DNA from: an uncultured Kiloniellaceae bacterium
GTDB taxonomy: Bacteria > Pseudomonadota > Alphaproteobacteria > Kiloniellales > Kiloniellaceae
Direction: 5' to 3'
NCBI GenBank assembly: GCA_947493695.1
Contig: CANLSF010000001.1
Location: 1,399,461 to 1,463,460, forward strand
DNA: 64,000 nt
Part shown: piece by piece, positions 23,594-33,384 of the stretch
Layout of the letters: each line of letters starts with the position of its first letter
Position numbering within the stretch: the first letter of the stretch is position 1
The notes under the pieces: generated by a model
Seen by the model: only the letters and a program-made list of their open reading frames with translations
Databases searched by the model: none
What the model was told of the DNA's origin: nothing
Made by a program: the position numbers and the translations under genes

Positions 23594-25213
23594 ATGACCA
23601 CGGCCGCGCAGATCCTTGCTCAGGCACTTTACGATGCGGGCTGCCGCCATGCCTTCGGTATACCCGGCGGCGAGGTGCTGACCGTGATGCATGCCCTCTC
23701 GGATGCCGATCTGGATTTCACCCTGACCAAGCACGAGAATTCCGCCGGCTTCATGGCCGAAGGCACCTATCACGCGACCGGCGCGCCCGCTGTACTGATC
23801 GCGACCCTTGGGCCGGGGGTAGCCAATGCGGTCAACGTCATCGCCAACGCCGAACAGGACCGGGTGCCGCTGATCTTCCTGACCGGTTGCGTCGACGAGG
23901 CCACCGCCGCCGGTTACACTCATCAGGTCTTTGATCACCGCGCCTTGCTCGAGCCCATCACCAAGGCGAGCTTTACCCTGGCCGACGGCGCGGTGGAGAC
24001 CATCGTCGCCAAAGCCCTGACCATCGCGATGGAGGGACGGCCCGGACCCGTGCACATCGATGTGCCCATGTCGGTCGCGGGCGCGCTGCAGGAAAATCTT
24101 CGCAAGGTCGTCCCGGTAACCTATGCCCCCGTTGCACCTGCGCCCGGGCCGGATCTTGAGAAAGCGCGGGCTCTCTTTGCTGCCGCGGAACGTCCGATCC
24201 TGCTGGCCGGTCTCGAGGTTTTGTCGCAGGGCGGCGAGCAGGGCGTTGCCGACTTCGCGCGTCTCCATCAGATCCCGGTGATCACGACCTACAAGGCCAA
24301 GGGTATTCTGCCTGAGGACGATCCGCTCTCGCTCGGTGCTGCCGGTCTTTCGCCGCTGGCCGATCAGCATCTGCTGCCGTTGCTGGAACAGGCCGATCTG
24401 ATTCTGCTCGCCGGGTACGATCCAATCGAGATGCGTCAGAACTGGTGTCGTCCCTGGGACCCGGAAAAGACCCCGGTGATCGAATTGACCGCTGCGCCCA
24501 ATCATCACGGTATGCACGAAGCGTCTGTGATATTTGTATGTCATATCGAAACGGGATTGGGGGACATTGGGGATCATCCCGCGGACATGAAAGCTGCGCG
24601 CTGGCCCGGTGGAGAGGCGGCGGCGGTGCGGGAATCTCTCCGCGCTGCCTTCCGCACGAACGAGGACTGGGGCCCTGGTGCTGTGATGGAGGAAGTGCGC
24701 CGGCGATTGCCGGAGAACGGCGTTGCCACTGCTGACAGCGGCGCCCACCGCATTCTGCTCAGCCAGCTCTGGGATTGCCCGCAAGCCCGCGGTTTGCTTC
24801 AGTCCAGCGGCCTCTGCACTATGGGCTGCGCCCTGCCGATCGCCATGGGTTTCAAGCTTGCTGCCCCCGATCGCCCGGTCGTGGCCTTCACCGGAGACGC
24901 GGGCCTGGAGATGATCCTGGGAGAGCTCGCAACCCTGCGGGATCTCAAGCTGCCGCTGGTCATCGTGGTCTTTATCGACCGTTCACTGGGCCTGATTGAG
25001 TTGAAGCAGCGTGGTCAGGGACTGCGCAATCTGGCGGTCGATTTCGGCGGGACCGATTTCCCGGCGCTCGCTGAAGCCCTTGGCGGAAAAGGGTTTTCAG
25101 TCGACAACCGCGCCGATATGGCCACTGCCGTCGATGCAGGACTGGCGGCGGCGGAGGGCTTTACCCTGATCGCCGCCGAGATTGGTCCTCGCGCCTACGA
25201 TGGCCGCTTCTGA
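23594..25213 (+). CDS. Thiamine-pyrophosphate-dependent enzyme, acetolactate-synthase-like
   Basis: A 539-residue three-domain TPP enzyme. The N-terminal PYR domain has the cofactor Glu48 in TKHENSAGFMAEG, a central FAD/transhydrogenase-like domain follows, and the C-terminal PP domain has TGDAGLEMILGELATL (433-448). The canonical GDG is GDA and the metal-ligand Asn that follows (N in NN.LG) is Asp462 in FIDRSLGLIE. It follows the ACAD gene by 37 bases and is probably co-transcribed. It could be a 2-oxoacid decarboxylase or carboligase; the substrate is unknown, and acetolactate synthase itself is unlikely. Confidence 0.8.
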   Translation: MTTAAQILAQALYDAGCRHAFGIPGGEVLTVMHALSDADLDFTLTKHENSAGFMAEGTYHATGAPAVLIATLGPGVANAVNVIANAEQDRVPLIFLTGCVDEATAAGYTHQVFDHRALLEPITKASFTLADGAVETIVAKALTIAMEGRPGPVHIDVPMSVAGALQENLRKVVPVTYAPVAPAPGPDLEKARALFAAAERPILLAGLEVLSQGGEQGVADFARLHQIPVITTYKAKGILPEDDPLSLGAAGLSPLADQHLLPLLEQADLILLAGYDPIEMRQNWCRPWDPEKTPVIELTAAPNHHGMHEASVIFVCHIETGLGDIGDHPADMKAARWPGGEAAAVRESLRAAFRTNEDWGPGAVMEEVRRRLPENGVATADSGAHRILLSQLWDCPQARGLLQSSGLCTMGCALPIAMGFKLAAPDRPVVAFTGDAGLEMILGELATLRDLKLPLVIVVFIDRSLGLIELKQRGQGLRNLAVDFGGTDFPALAEALGGKGFSVDNRADMATAVDAGLAAAEGFTLIAAEIGPRAYDGRF

Positions 25214-25230
25214 TCCGAATCTAAGCTGTG

Positions 25231-25749
25231 CTATTCAGCAGCATCGCGCCGCGGAAGGCGCCAGTTCGGGCGCGGGAAGTGGCAGGTGTAGCCACCCGGA
25301 TGCTTTTCCAGATAATCCTGGTGCGCGTCTTCCGCTTGCCAGAACTCGCTGGCCGGCACAACCTCGGTGACCACCCGTCCGGGCCAGAGGCCTGAGGCTT
25401 CCACGTCGGCGATGGTCTCGCGCGCGACGCGCTCCTGCTCTTCGCTGGCGTAGAAGATGATCGAGCGATACTGGCTGCCGATATCGTTGCCCTGCCGATG
25501 CTCGGTTGTCGGGTCATGAATCTGGAAAAAGAGTTCCAGAACATTGCGGTAGCCGATGCGCTCCGGGTCAAAAGTGATCTCGATGCTTTCCGCATGGCCG
25601 GTCATTCCGGTGCGGATATCCGCGTAGTCGGGAGAGGCCGTTTTGCCACCGGTGTAACCGACGCGGGTCGTGATTACCCCTGGGAGTTTGCGGATCAGAT
25701 CCTGCATGCCCCAGAAGCACCCACCGGCAAGTGTTGCTGTTTCCGTCAT
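25231..25749 (-). CDS. msrA: Peptide-methionine (S)-S-oxide reductase MsrA
   Basis: A 172-residue MsrA with catalytic Cys11 in GGCFWG, VGYTGG, the substrate-pocket [16 protein letters not shown] and [11 protein letters not shown]. It repairs methionine S-sulfoxide in proteins using thioredoxin. There is no resolving-Cys-rich tail, so it is the shorter type. It stands alone and is convergent with the TPP enzyme gene. Confidence 0.96.
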   Translation of the reverse strand: MTETATLAGGCFWGMQDLIRKLPGVITTRVGYTGGKTASPDYADIRTGMTGHAESIEITFDPERIGYRNVLELFFQIHDPTTEHRQGNDIGSQYRSIIFYASEEQERVARETIADVEASGLWPGRVVTEVVPASEFWQAEDAHQDYLEKHPGGYTCHFPRPNWRLPRRDAAE

Positions 25750-25875
25750 CTCGTTCCTCCTGTTCCCGAGCGATCGTCCATCGCCGGTGTTTCATCCCAT
25801 TATGTAGGTCGATTATTCGTAGATTGACAGGGCTTTGGCATCACGCTTGTGTCAGAAACGGCAGTTTAGCGGGGA

Positions 25876-27063
25876 TTAGTCCTCTTTTTCCCTTTGGGGT
25901 GCTTCCCCTTCTATCTCATAGTCTTTGGGCAGGTTCGGTGGTTTATAGGCGGATACCAGCTTTGTTCGCTCGATTGCGGACCAGTGAATCCGCGCACCCT
26001 CGGCAATGAAACGCGGTTCGGACCTGGGCAGATACCAGCCGAGCCAGGACTTGCGTTTCGGCCACTCCTTAAGCTTATCGCTTTTGGGAATCCACTCGAG
26101 GACCGGCCAGAAACCGCGCATGGAATTGTGCAGTTTGCCTTTCGGATCCGGCGGCACGTATGTGTGTTGGCTTCCCTTGCGCTTATGGCCTTTGATCAGA
26201 TGGTTCATCATCGCGGTGTTCACAAGCAGGCCCTGCGCCGCCGCTTCGTCCAGCAGCCATTGCAGGGGATACTTCGACAGGGCGCTCTCATTCTCCGGGT
26301 AGCCGCCGCCGACATCTGAATGCACCCCCGAAAACCAGACCTGTTTAATGTCCTGCTCAACGTCTTCGTCACTTTTGGCGAAGGGATTTGCAACGAATTT
26401 TTGAGGCTGATCCCAGTGGTTCAAGCGGAACATACGCCGGCGTTCATCGATCGCCATGGCCTGGCGGAAGACTTCGACGCTGGGATTGCGCCGTGTGTAG
26501 GGTAGCTTTTGCAGACTTGGAATGAAAAAGCGGTCCCGCCGGGGCACCAGCACCGAACTGACCGTGTCCCAGACACCGACAAATTTTATAGGAACCTGAC
26601 GGGCCGAGGCCACGCGATGAAAGTGCCAGGCTATTTTCAGATCGCCGCTTTCGCCCGCCTGTTTGTAGGCGCCAAGGGCATAGTCGCAGAGATTTTTCTG
26701 CTCGGGTTTCAAAAGCCCGATGGTGTGCAACAGCGCCGCCAGGACCCGCGCGGTATAGCTCCCGCGGCTGAAGCCGAAGAGGTAGATATTGTCGTCGGTC
26801 TTATAGCTGTCGATCAGGAAGCGATAGGCGCTGAGAACATTGTCATCCAGCCCATAGCCTGTTGCCAGCCCAAGCACGGTCTTGGTGTCCTGCCGGGCTT
26901 CCGCCCAGGTATCGCGCAAGGCGAGGGTTCCAACACCCGGATCGTAAAACACAGACTGCTTCTGATTTTTGCTGACCACCCTGAAAAGCTTTAGGACGTT
27001 CGACAGGTTGGTCTCGATCTGATTTCCCGTACCGTCGCAGCAGATGACAATGTTTTTTGCCAC
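25876..27063 (-). CDS. DUF2235 alpha/beta-hydrolase-like protein
   Basis: A 395-residue protein with the DUF2235 signature: NIVICCDGTGNQ at 4-15, YDPGVGT, and the nucleophile elbow FGFSRGSYTAR (Ser99 in GFSRG), followed by a later HSDVGGGYPE with the active-site Asp/His pattern. The domain is shared with type VI secretion phospholipase effectors (Tle1-like), but most chromosomal members have no known role. No secretion genes, VgrG or immunity gene are next to it. GTG start at 27063 with GGGGAGAG before it. Confidence 0.87.
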   Translation of the reverse strand: MAKNIVICCDGTGNQIETNLSNVLKLFRVVSKNQKQSVFYDPGVGTLALRDTWAEARQDTKTVLGLATGYGLDDNVLSAYRFLIDSYKTDDNIYLFGFSRGSYTARVLAALLHTIGLLKPEQKNLCDYALGAYKQAGESGDLKIAWHFHRVASARQVPIKFVGVWDTVSSVLVPRRDRFFIPSLQKLPYTRRNPSVEVFRQAMAIDERRRMFRLNHWDQPQKFVANPFAKSDEDVEQDIKQVWFSGVHSDVGGGYPENESALSKYPLQWLLDEAAAQGLLVNTAMMNHLIKGHKRKGSQHTYVPPDPKGKLHNSMRGFWPVLEWIPKSDKLKEWPKRKSWLGWYLPRSEPRFIAEGARIHWSAIERTKLVSAYKPPNLPKDYEIEGEAPQREKED

Positions 27064-27258
27064 GGACCCTCTCCCCTTTCACGCGTAAAGTCCGTCAATC
27101 GTACAACTAATTGCACTGATGCCAAAGCACTCTAGGTACTTCAGGAGAATAGACATTCCCGGCGCATTCGGTAGTCTGGTGTCAGAGTGCTCAACCAAGG
27201 GCTGTTACAAAAGCTGATCAAGGCCTGGCGCTCTGGAGAAAAAGCAGTTCAAGGATAA

Positions 27259-27274
27259 CGGACAAAACTGTCCG
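27259..27274. promoter_or_regulatory. Candidate operator upstream of frcB
   Basis: CGGACA-AAAC-TGTCCG is a perfect 6-bp inverted repeat about 25 bases before the frcB start, overlapping the likely 5' untranslated region. A repressor site (ROK or LacI type) or a small hairpin is possible. Confidence 0.3.
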
Positions 27275-27299
27275 ACCTCGATATTCGGGAGGAATAGAT

Positions 27300-28358
27300 A
27301 TGTTGAAAGAGCTCACCTTCACCACGACCAGAATTGCCGGAGCCGCACTTCTTGCTGCGACCATTACAGGCGTTTGGACGCTTTCGACGACAACGCCGGC
27401 CTTTGCGGAGGGCGGGATCGTCGGACTGATCACCAAAACCAACACCAATCCTTTCTTCGTCAAAATGAAAGAAGGTGCCGAAGCCAAGGCATCCGAGCTC
27501 GGCATGGAGCTGCGGAGTTTTGCGGGAAAGTATGATGGCGATAACGAAGCCCAGGTGGCGGCCATCGAAAGCCTGGTGGCGGCCGGGGCAAAGGGCATTC
27601 TCATTACGCCATCCGACCCGGCAGCCCTCACGGATACGGTGAAGCGTGCCCGCGAAGCCGGCGTGCTGGTCATCGCACTGGACACACCTTTCGACCCGAT
27701 CGAAGCCGCTGACGCCACCTTTGCGACCGATAACTTCAAGGCGGGCGAACTGATCGGTCAATGGGCCGCTGCGAAGATGGGAACCGATGTCGGTAACGCC
27801 AAGATCGCCACCCTCGATCTCTCTGAAGCGCAGATCACCGTGGATGTGCTGCGCAATCAGGGTTTTCTCACAGGCTTTGGGATCGACGTCAAAGATGTGA
27901 AGAAAATGTACGACGAGGATGACCCGCGTCTGGTGGGTGGTGATTCGACCCGGGGGTCCGAGGAAGGCGGGCGTACGGCCATGGAGAACCTTCTGCAAAA
28001 AGATCCTGAGATAAACCTGATCCATACCATCAACGAACCGGCGGCGGCGGGAGCCTATGAGGCCCTTAAAGCCTTTGGTAAGGAGAAGGACGTTCTGGTG
28101 GTATCGGTTGATGGCGGTTGCCCAGGCGTGCAGAACGTAGCCGATGGTATTATCGGCGCAACCTCCATGCAGTTCCCGCTCAAGATGGCGGCGCTTGGTG
28201 TTGCGGCGGTTGCCGACTTTGCCGCGACGGGTGCCAAACCGAAGAACACACCTGGTCTTGATTTCCTCGATACCGGCGTGACTCTGATCACTGATCAGCC
28301 CGTCGACGGCGTCCCGTCGATCTCCTCCAAGGAAGGCCTGACTCAGTGCTGGGGTTGA
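27300..28358 (+). CDS. frcB: Sugar ABC transporter substrate-binding protein (FrcB-like)
   Basis: A 352-residue periplasmic-binding-protein-like domain (Peripla_BP_4). Signal peptide about 1-37 (TPAFAEGG). Sugar-pocket elements: [20 protein letters not shown] near the start, [11 protein letters not shown], and [16 protein letters not shown]. The similarity pattern and operon match the FrcB fructose-type family. First gene of the frcB-frcC-frcA operon, behind GGAGGAA. Confidence 0.88.
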   Translation: MLKELTFTTTRIAGAALLAATITGVWTLSTTTPAFAEGGIVGLITKTNTNPFFVKMKEGAEAKASELGMELRSFAGKYDGDNEAQVAAIESLVAAGAKGILITPSDPAALTDTVKRAREAGVLVIALDTPFDPIEAADATFATDNFKAGELIGQWAAAKMGTDVGNAKIATLDLSEAQITVDVLRNQGFLTGFGIDVKDVKKMYDEDDPRLVGGDSTRGSEEGGRTAMENLLQKDPEINLIHTINEPAAAGAYEALKAFGKEKDVLVVSVDGGCPGVQNVADGIIGATSMQFPLKMAALGVAAVADFAATGAKPKNTPGLDFLDTGVTLITDQPVDGVPSISSKEGLTQCWG

Positions 28359-28458
28359 TATCTCCTCTCTGATTCGATGATTGCAGTGCCGAGGTTCGTT
28401 CATTTGAAAGGGCGAACTTCGGTTGCTTCAAGTGCTTGAAAAAGGGGTGCCATTCTTC

Positions 28459-29508
28459 ATGGCGGAAAAAAACGCGCCCGTGAGTGAGGCGGAAAAGGCC
28501 GTGTCTTTTGACGACGAGGCCCATGGCCCGCTTGCGAAACTGCATTACTTTCTGCACGCCAACCCCACCGCGGCGCCAATGATCGTGCTGCTGTTGAGCC
28601 TGCTTGCGTTTGGTCTGGTTGCCGGAGAGCGATTTTTCACGCCCTTCAATTTTTCTCTCATCATTCAGCAGGTAACCGTGATCGGTATCCTGGGAGTGGC
28701 GCAAACCCTGATCATTCTCACGGCGGGTATCGACCTTTCGGTTGCGGCGATCATGGTTTTGAGTTCGGTCGTGATGGGGCGGCTGGGTGTGACCTATGGT
28801 TTGCCGGTCGGTTTTGCCCTGATGGCGGGCTTTGCGGTGGGAACGCTCTGCGGGTTTGTAAACGGCTTTCTCATCACCCGTCTACGTCTGCCGCCCTTTA
28901 TCGTGACACTTGGGACCTGGTCGATCTTCTTTGCTCTGAATCTCTGGTATTCGGAGGCTCAAACCCTGCGCAGTTCCGATATCGACCGCCTTGCGCCGCT
29001 GCTCAAGTTTTTTGGGGAGCGGGTCGGCGTGTTTGGCGCGCAGTTCACCTATGGCTCCTTTCTGATGATCGGGCTCTTCGGGCTTTTCTGGTACATTCTG
29101 AACTGGACGGCCTGGGGACGGCACGTTTACGCGGTGGGCGATGACAAGGATGCCGCTGAACTGGCCGGGATTCGGACCAATCGCATGCTTATTTCGGTCT
29201 ATATGACGGCCGGCGCTATCTGTGCGCTGGGTGGCTGGATTGCGATTGGCCGGCTGGGTTCGGTGAGTCCGCAGAGTTTTTACGAAGGCAACCTGGATGC
29301 CATCACTGCGGTTGTCATTGGCGGTTGCTCACTCTTTGGCGGTCGCGGTTCGATCCTAGGGACATTGATCGGAGCCTTGACCGTCGGCGTGTTCCGGTCT
29401 GGCCTCAAGCTCGCGGGGGTCGAAGTGTTGTGGCAGGAGTTCACGGTGGGGCTTCTGATCATTGTCGCGGTTGCACTGGACCAGTGGATCAGGAAGGTTT
29501 CGGCATGA
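28459..29508 (+). CDS. frcC: Sugar ABC transporter permease (FrcC-like)
   Basis: About 349 residues, BPD_transp_2 family, about ten membrane helices (for example IVLLLSLLAFGLVAG, then ILGVAQTLIILTAGIDLSVA, the signature segment). Start set at ATG 28459 rather than an in-frame TTG at 28423. Its stop overlaps the ATPase start by four bases (ATGA). Confidence 0.9.
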   Translation: MAEKNAPVSEAEKAVSFDDEAHGPLAKLHYFLHANPTAAPMIVLLLSLLAFGLVAGERFFTPFNFSLIIQQVTVIGILGVAQTLIILTAGIDLSVAAIMVLSSVVMGRLGVTYGLPVGFALMAGFAVGTLCGFVNGFLITRLRLPPFIVTLGTWSIFFALNLWYSEAQTLRSSDIDRLAPLLKFFGERVGVFGAQFTYGSFLMIGLFGLFWYILNWTAWGRHVYAVGDDKDAAELAGIRTNRMLISVYMTAGAICALGGWIAIGRLGSVSPQSFYEGNLDAITAVVIGGCSLFGGRGSILGTLIGALTVGVFRSGLKLAGVEVLWQEFTVGLLIIVAVALDQWIRKVSA

Positions 29509-30308
29509 CGGGCAGCAAAAATCAGCCTGTCCTGCCTCAAGCGGTGTTACAGGCCCGTGGATTGGTGAAACGCTATGGCCGGGTCGTGGCGTTGGATCAT
29601 GCCGACTTTGAACTCTATCCCGGTGAAGTGCTTGCGGTGATCGGCGACAACGGGGCGGGCAAGTCCACGCTGATCAAAAGCCTAAGCGGAGCGGTTGTTC
29701 CGGATCACGGTGAGGTCCGTCTCGACGGACAAACGGTTCGCTTCCGTTCGCCCATGGAGGCTCGAACAGCGGGAATAGAAACGGTGTATCAAAACCTGGC
29801 GCTATCCCCGGCACTTTCGATTGCAGACAACCTCTTCCTGGGACGGGAAATACGGGCACAGGGACTGTCAGGATCTCTGTTTCGCAAACTGGACCGGTCC
29901 GAAATGCGCCGTATCGCGCGCGAAAAGCTCAACGAACTGGGGCTGATGACTATTCAGAACATCGATCAGGCGGTGGAAACTCTTTCCGGAGGTCAGCGTC
30001 AGGGGGTTGCCGTTGCGCGGGCGACGGCGTTCGGGTCCAAGGTGGTGATCATGGACGAGCCCACAGCGGCGCTGGGGGTCAAGGAAAGCCGACGGGTGCT
30101 GGATTTGATCCTGGACGTCAAGGCCAGGGGGCTGCCGATTGTCCTGATCTCACACAATATGCCGCATGTTTTCGAGATCGCGGATCGTATTCATGTGCAT
30201 CGGCTGGGGCGACGGATCGCCGTTATCCGACCGCAGGATTGTTCCATGTCCGATGCTGTCGCCATCATGACCGGCGCGATGGAGCCACCCGAAGAAGCAA
30301 GAGTTTAA
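29505..30308 (+). CDS. frcA: Sugar ABC transporter ATP-binding protein (FrcA-like)
   Basis: 267 residues, a single ABC domain. Walker A GDNGAGKST (48-56), signature LSGGQRQGVAVARA, Walker B VVIMDEPTAAL. The shortness (one ABC domain rather than two) is typical of FrcA, unlike RbsA/XylG. ATG 29505 overlaps the permease stop; a much longer upstream frame reads through the permease gene and is not real. The regulatory kinase often found after frcA in rhizobia is absent. Confidence 0.9.
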   Translation: MTGSKNQPVLPQAVLQARGLVKRYGRVVALDHADFELYPGEVLAVIGDNGAGKSTLIKSLSGAVVPDHGEVRLDGQTVRFRSPMEARTAGIETVYQNLALSPALSIADNLFLGREIRAQGLSGSLFRKLDRSEMRRIAREKLNELGLMTIQNIDQAVETLSGGQRQGVAVARATAFGSKVVIMDEPTAALGVKESRRVLDLILDVKARGLPIVLISHNMPHVFEIADRIHVHRLGRRIAVIRPQDCSMSDAVAIMTGAMEPPEEARV

Positions 30309-30331
30309 AGCACTACCGGCGGAAAGCCGCC

Positions 30332-33055
30332 TTACGCGAGCTTACCGTGGCACTGCTTATATTTCTTACCGGATCCGCAAGGACATGGGGCATTGCGTTG
30401 AACCTTGCCCCAGGTCGTGGGGTCGTTCGGGTCAATGTTGGCTGACGCCGCGCGGGTCTGCGATGGCTGAAGAGCCTCTTCTCCTGCCGGTGCCGCACCC
30501 GCACCCACAAGCGCGGGATCTTCCCGGGTTTCGTGCATTTCCTGCGGTGCGCGCTGAATCTGCGCTGCTTCAGGTTCGGCAGCACGCAGCTCCAGTCGGC
30601 TGAGCAGGGTGGTGACTTCGTCCCGTACTTCCGCCAGCATCGCCTCAAAAAGTTCGAAAGCTTCTTTCTTGTACTCGTTCAGCGGATCACGCTGGCCATA
30701 AGCCCGCAGGGCAATGCCGTGGCGCAGATGATCGAGCGACAGCAAGTGGTCTTTCCACTGCTTGTCCAGAACCATCAGCAGGACCTGCTTTTCTAGGCTC
30801 CGCATCACCTCAACGCCGTAGTTGGCGGTTTTGGACGCCATTTTCTTGTCAGAGGCGTCGGTAATGCGCTGGCGGATTTCCTGATCCGCGATGCCTTCTT
30901 CGTCGGCCCACTCCGAGATGGGCAGGTCGAGCCCGAACAAACGCAGGGTTTCTTCGTGGATCGTACCGACTTCCCACTGTTCCGCGTAGGCATTGGCTGG
31001 AATGCAGCGTGTGATAAGGTCCTCAATCACCTCATGGCGCATATCGACGATGGTCTCGTGAACCTCCGTCGCGCGCATCAGGTCTTTGCGCTGCTCATAG
31101 ATGACCTTGCGCTGGTCGCTCATGACATCGTCGAACTTCAGGAGATTCTTACGAATCTCGAAGTTACGTGCCTCGACCTTCTGCTGCGCCTTTTCCAAAG
31201 CTTTGTTCACCCAGGGGTGGACGATAGCTTCGCCTTCCTGAAGGCCAAGCTTTTGCAGCATGGAATCCATGCGCTCCGAGCCGAAAATACGCATCAGATC
31301 GTCTTCCAGACTCAGGAAGAACTTGGAGGCGCCGGGATCGGCCTGACGGCCTGAACGGCCACGGAGCTGATTGTCGATCCGACGGCTTTCGTGGCGTTCG
31401 CTCGAGATCACGAACAAACCGCCTGCTTCTGTGGCGATCTTTTGTTTCGCCGCAACATCTGCCTCGATCTCGGCGACCTTGGCCGCGCGCTCGGCATCGT
31501 CCTCAATCGACTCGGATTCCTGTTTGACCCGCATGTCGACATTGCCGCCGAGCTGAATATCGGTACCGCGACCGGCCATATTGGTCGCAATGGTGACCGA
31601 GCCTGGTGCACCAGCCTGGGCAATAATAAAGGCTTCCTGCTCGTGATAGCGGGCGTTCAGCACCTTGTGCGGGATTTTCTCTTTCTGTAGCAATGCGGCC
31701 AGATGCTCGGACTTTTCGATCGAGACCGTCCCGACCAGGACCGGTTGCTGCCGTTCTGAGCACTCTCTGATCAACTCAATGATGGCGTTGTCTTTTTCGC
31801 GAGCCGTGCGGTAGACCTCGTCGTCATGGTCCTGGCGGATGAAAGGCAGGTTGGTTGGAATGTCGATCACATCCAGCTTGTAGATGTCCGAGAATTCCGC
31901 AGCTTCGGTCATTGCCGTACCGGTCATGCCGGCCAGTTTTGGATAGAGTCGGAAGTAATTCTGGAATGTGACCGAGGCAAGAGTCTGATTCTCTTGCTGG
32001 ATCTTGACGTTTTCCTTGGCTTCCAGGGCCTGATGCAGACCTTCGGAAAAACGCCGGCCTTCCATCATGCGTCCCGTGAACTCATCGATGATGACGACCT
32101 TGTCGTCCTTGACGATGTAATCCTTGTCGCGCTGGAAGAGCTGATGGGCGCGTAACGCCTGATTGACGTGATGCAGGACGCTGACGTTGTCGATGTCGTA
32201 CAGCGATCCGCCGTCGAGCATATCGACTTCCTGGAGGAGCTCCTCCATCCGTTCAGTCCCTGATTCGGTCAGCGTGACGGCGCGGGCCTTCTCGTCCATC
32301 TCGTAGTGTTCGGCTTCGAGCTTCGGAATCAGAACGTTGATCTTGATATAGAGTTCTGAAGAATCTTCCGCGGGGCCGGAGATAATAAGGGGGGTACGGG
32401 CTTCATCGACGAGGATCGAGTCCACCTCATCGACAATCGCGTAATTGAAATCCCGCTGGACCATATCTTCCAGCTGAAACGCCATATTGTCGCGCAGGTA
32501 GTCGAAGCCAAACTCGTTGTTGGTGCCGTAGGTGACATCACAAGCGTAGGCCTGTCGGCGCATCTCGTTGGGCAGGCCCGAGACGATGCAGCTCACTGTC
32601 AGACCCAGGAACTTGTAGACCTGACCCATCCACTCGGAGTCGCGCTGGGCCAGATAGTCGTTCACGGTCACCACATGGACACCGTCGCCGGAAAGTGCAT
32701 TGAGGTAAACCGCCAGGGTCGCAACCAGGGTTTTACCTTCACCGGTCTTCATTTCCGCGATCTGGCCGCGATGAAGGACCATCGCGCCAATCAACTGCAC
32801 ATCGAAATGACGCTGTCCCAGAGTCCGTTTCGCCGCCTCACGAACCGTCGCGAAAGCCTCGACCAGGAGGTCGTCGAGCTTTGCGCCGTCACTCAGTCTC
32901 TGGCGGAATTCAACAGTTTTTGCCCGTAGATCATCATCACTAAGGGCCTCAAGCTCTGGTTCGAGAGCATTGATGGCGTCGACAGTCTGACTCATACCCT
33001 TGACGTAACGGTCGTTAGCAGATCCAAACAGCCGCTTTGCAAGCGCGCCGAACAT
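30332..33055 (-). CDS. secA: Protein translocase ATPase SecA
   Basis: A 907-residue SecA. Walker A MKTGEGKT (102-109), DEVD box (209-212), preprotein cross-linking and helical domains in order, second helicase half with GTVSIEKSE and [14 protein letters not shown], and a C-terminal zinc finger [14 protein letters not shown] (about 890-903) preceded by a variable Glu/Ala linker. It drives Sec-dependent export. Divergent from two periplasmic PPIase genes, a conserved alphaproteobacterial layout. Confidence 0.98.
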   Translation of the reverse strand: MFGALAKRLFGSANDRYVKGMSQTVDAINALEPELEALSDDDLRAKTVEFRQRLSDGAKLDDLLVEAFATVREAAKRTLGQRHFDVQLIGAMVLHRGQIAEMKTGEGKTLVATLAVYLNALSGDGVHVVTVNDYLAQRDSEWMGQVYKFLGLTVSCIVSGLPNEMRRQAYACDVTYGTNNEFGFDYLRDNMAFQLEDMVQRDFNYAIVDEVDSILVDEARTPLIISGPAEDSSELYIKINVLIPKLEAEHYEMDEKARAVTLTESGTERMEELLQEVDMLDGGSLYDIDNVSVLHHVNQALRAHQLFQRDKDYIVKDDKVVIIDEFTGRMMEGRRFSEGLHQALEAKENVKIQQENQTLASVTFQNYFRLYPKLAGMTGTAMTEAAEFSDIYKLDVIDIPTNLPFIRQDHDDEVYRTAREKDNAIIELIRECSERQQPVLVGTVSIEKSEHLAALLQKEKIPHKVLNARYHEQEAFIIAQAGAPGSVTIATNMAGRGTDIQLGGNVDMRVKQESESIEDDAERAAKVAEIEADVAAKQKIATEAGGLFVISSERHESRRIDNQLRGRSGRQADPGASKFFLSLEDDLMRIFGSERMDSMLQKLGLQEGEAIVHPWVNKALEKAQQKVEARNFEIRKNLLKFDDVMSDQRKVIYEQRKDLMRATEVHETIVDMRHEVIEDLITRCIPANAYAEQWEVGTIHEETLRLFGLDLPISEWADEEGIADQEIRQRITDASDKKMASKTANYGVEVMRSLEKQVLLMVLDKQWKDHLLSLDHLRHGIALRAYGQRDPLNEYKKEAFELFEAMLAEVRDEVTTLLSRLELRAAEPEAAQIQRAPQEMHETREDPALVGAGAAPAGEEALQPSQTRAASANIDPNDPTTWGKVQRNAPCPCGSGKKYKQCHGKLA

Positions 33056-33384
33056 TTATGACCTCGAACAGAAATTAATCGGAAACTGTGCAGAACACGG
33101 AGTGACAAATAGGCGTCCATGAGGTGCCTGTCAACGCTGGCAGCCTGCAGGGGAAGTGATCGAAGGCCGTTCAGATTCACTCACTGTGGGATTTAACCAT
33201 AATCCTGAAGGCTGTTGAGTTCCCTGTGTAAATTTCCTGGCGGCGTAATTGCCGGCAGAGCGCAAGCTGGCTGATTTCTATCGAGCCGCTCTTGTCGAGG
33301 CCCGCGTGACGTGCAAGATGAATGGGTCTTGAGGGTGAAGTGTGGCCTGAGAGGACGTTCATTCGCTTTTAAGTGGGAGACAGC

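Noticed and set aside
29325..29504. Upstream extension of the frcA frame
   Set aside because: It reads through the permease gene in another frame; ATG 29505 overlapping the permease stop is the natural start.
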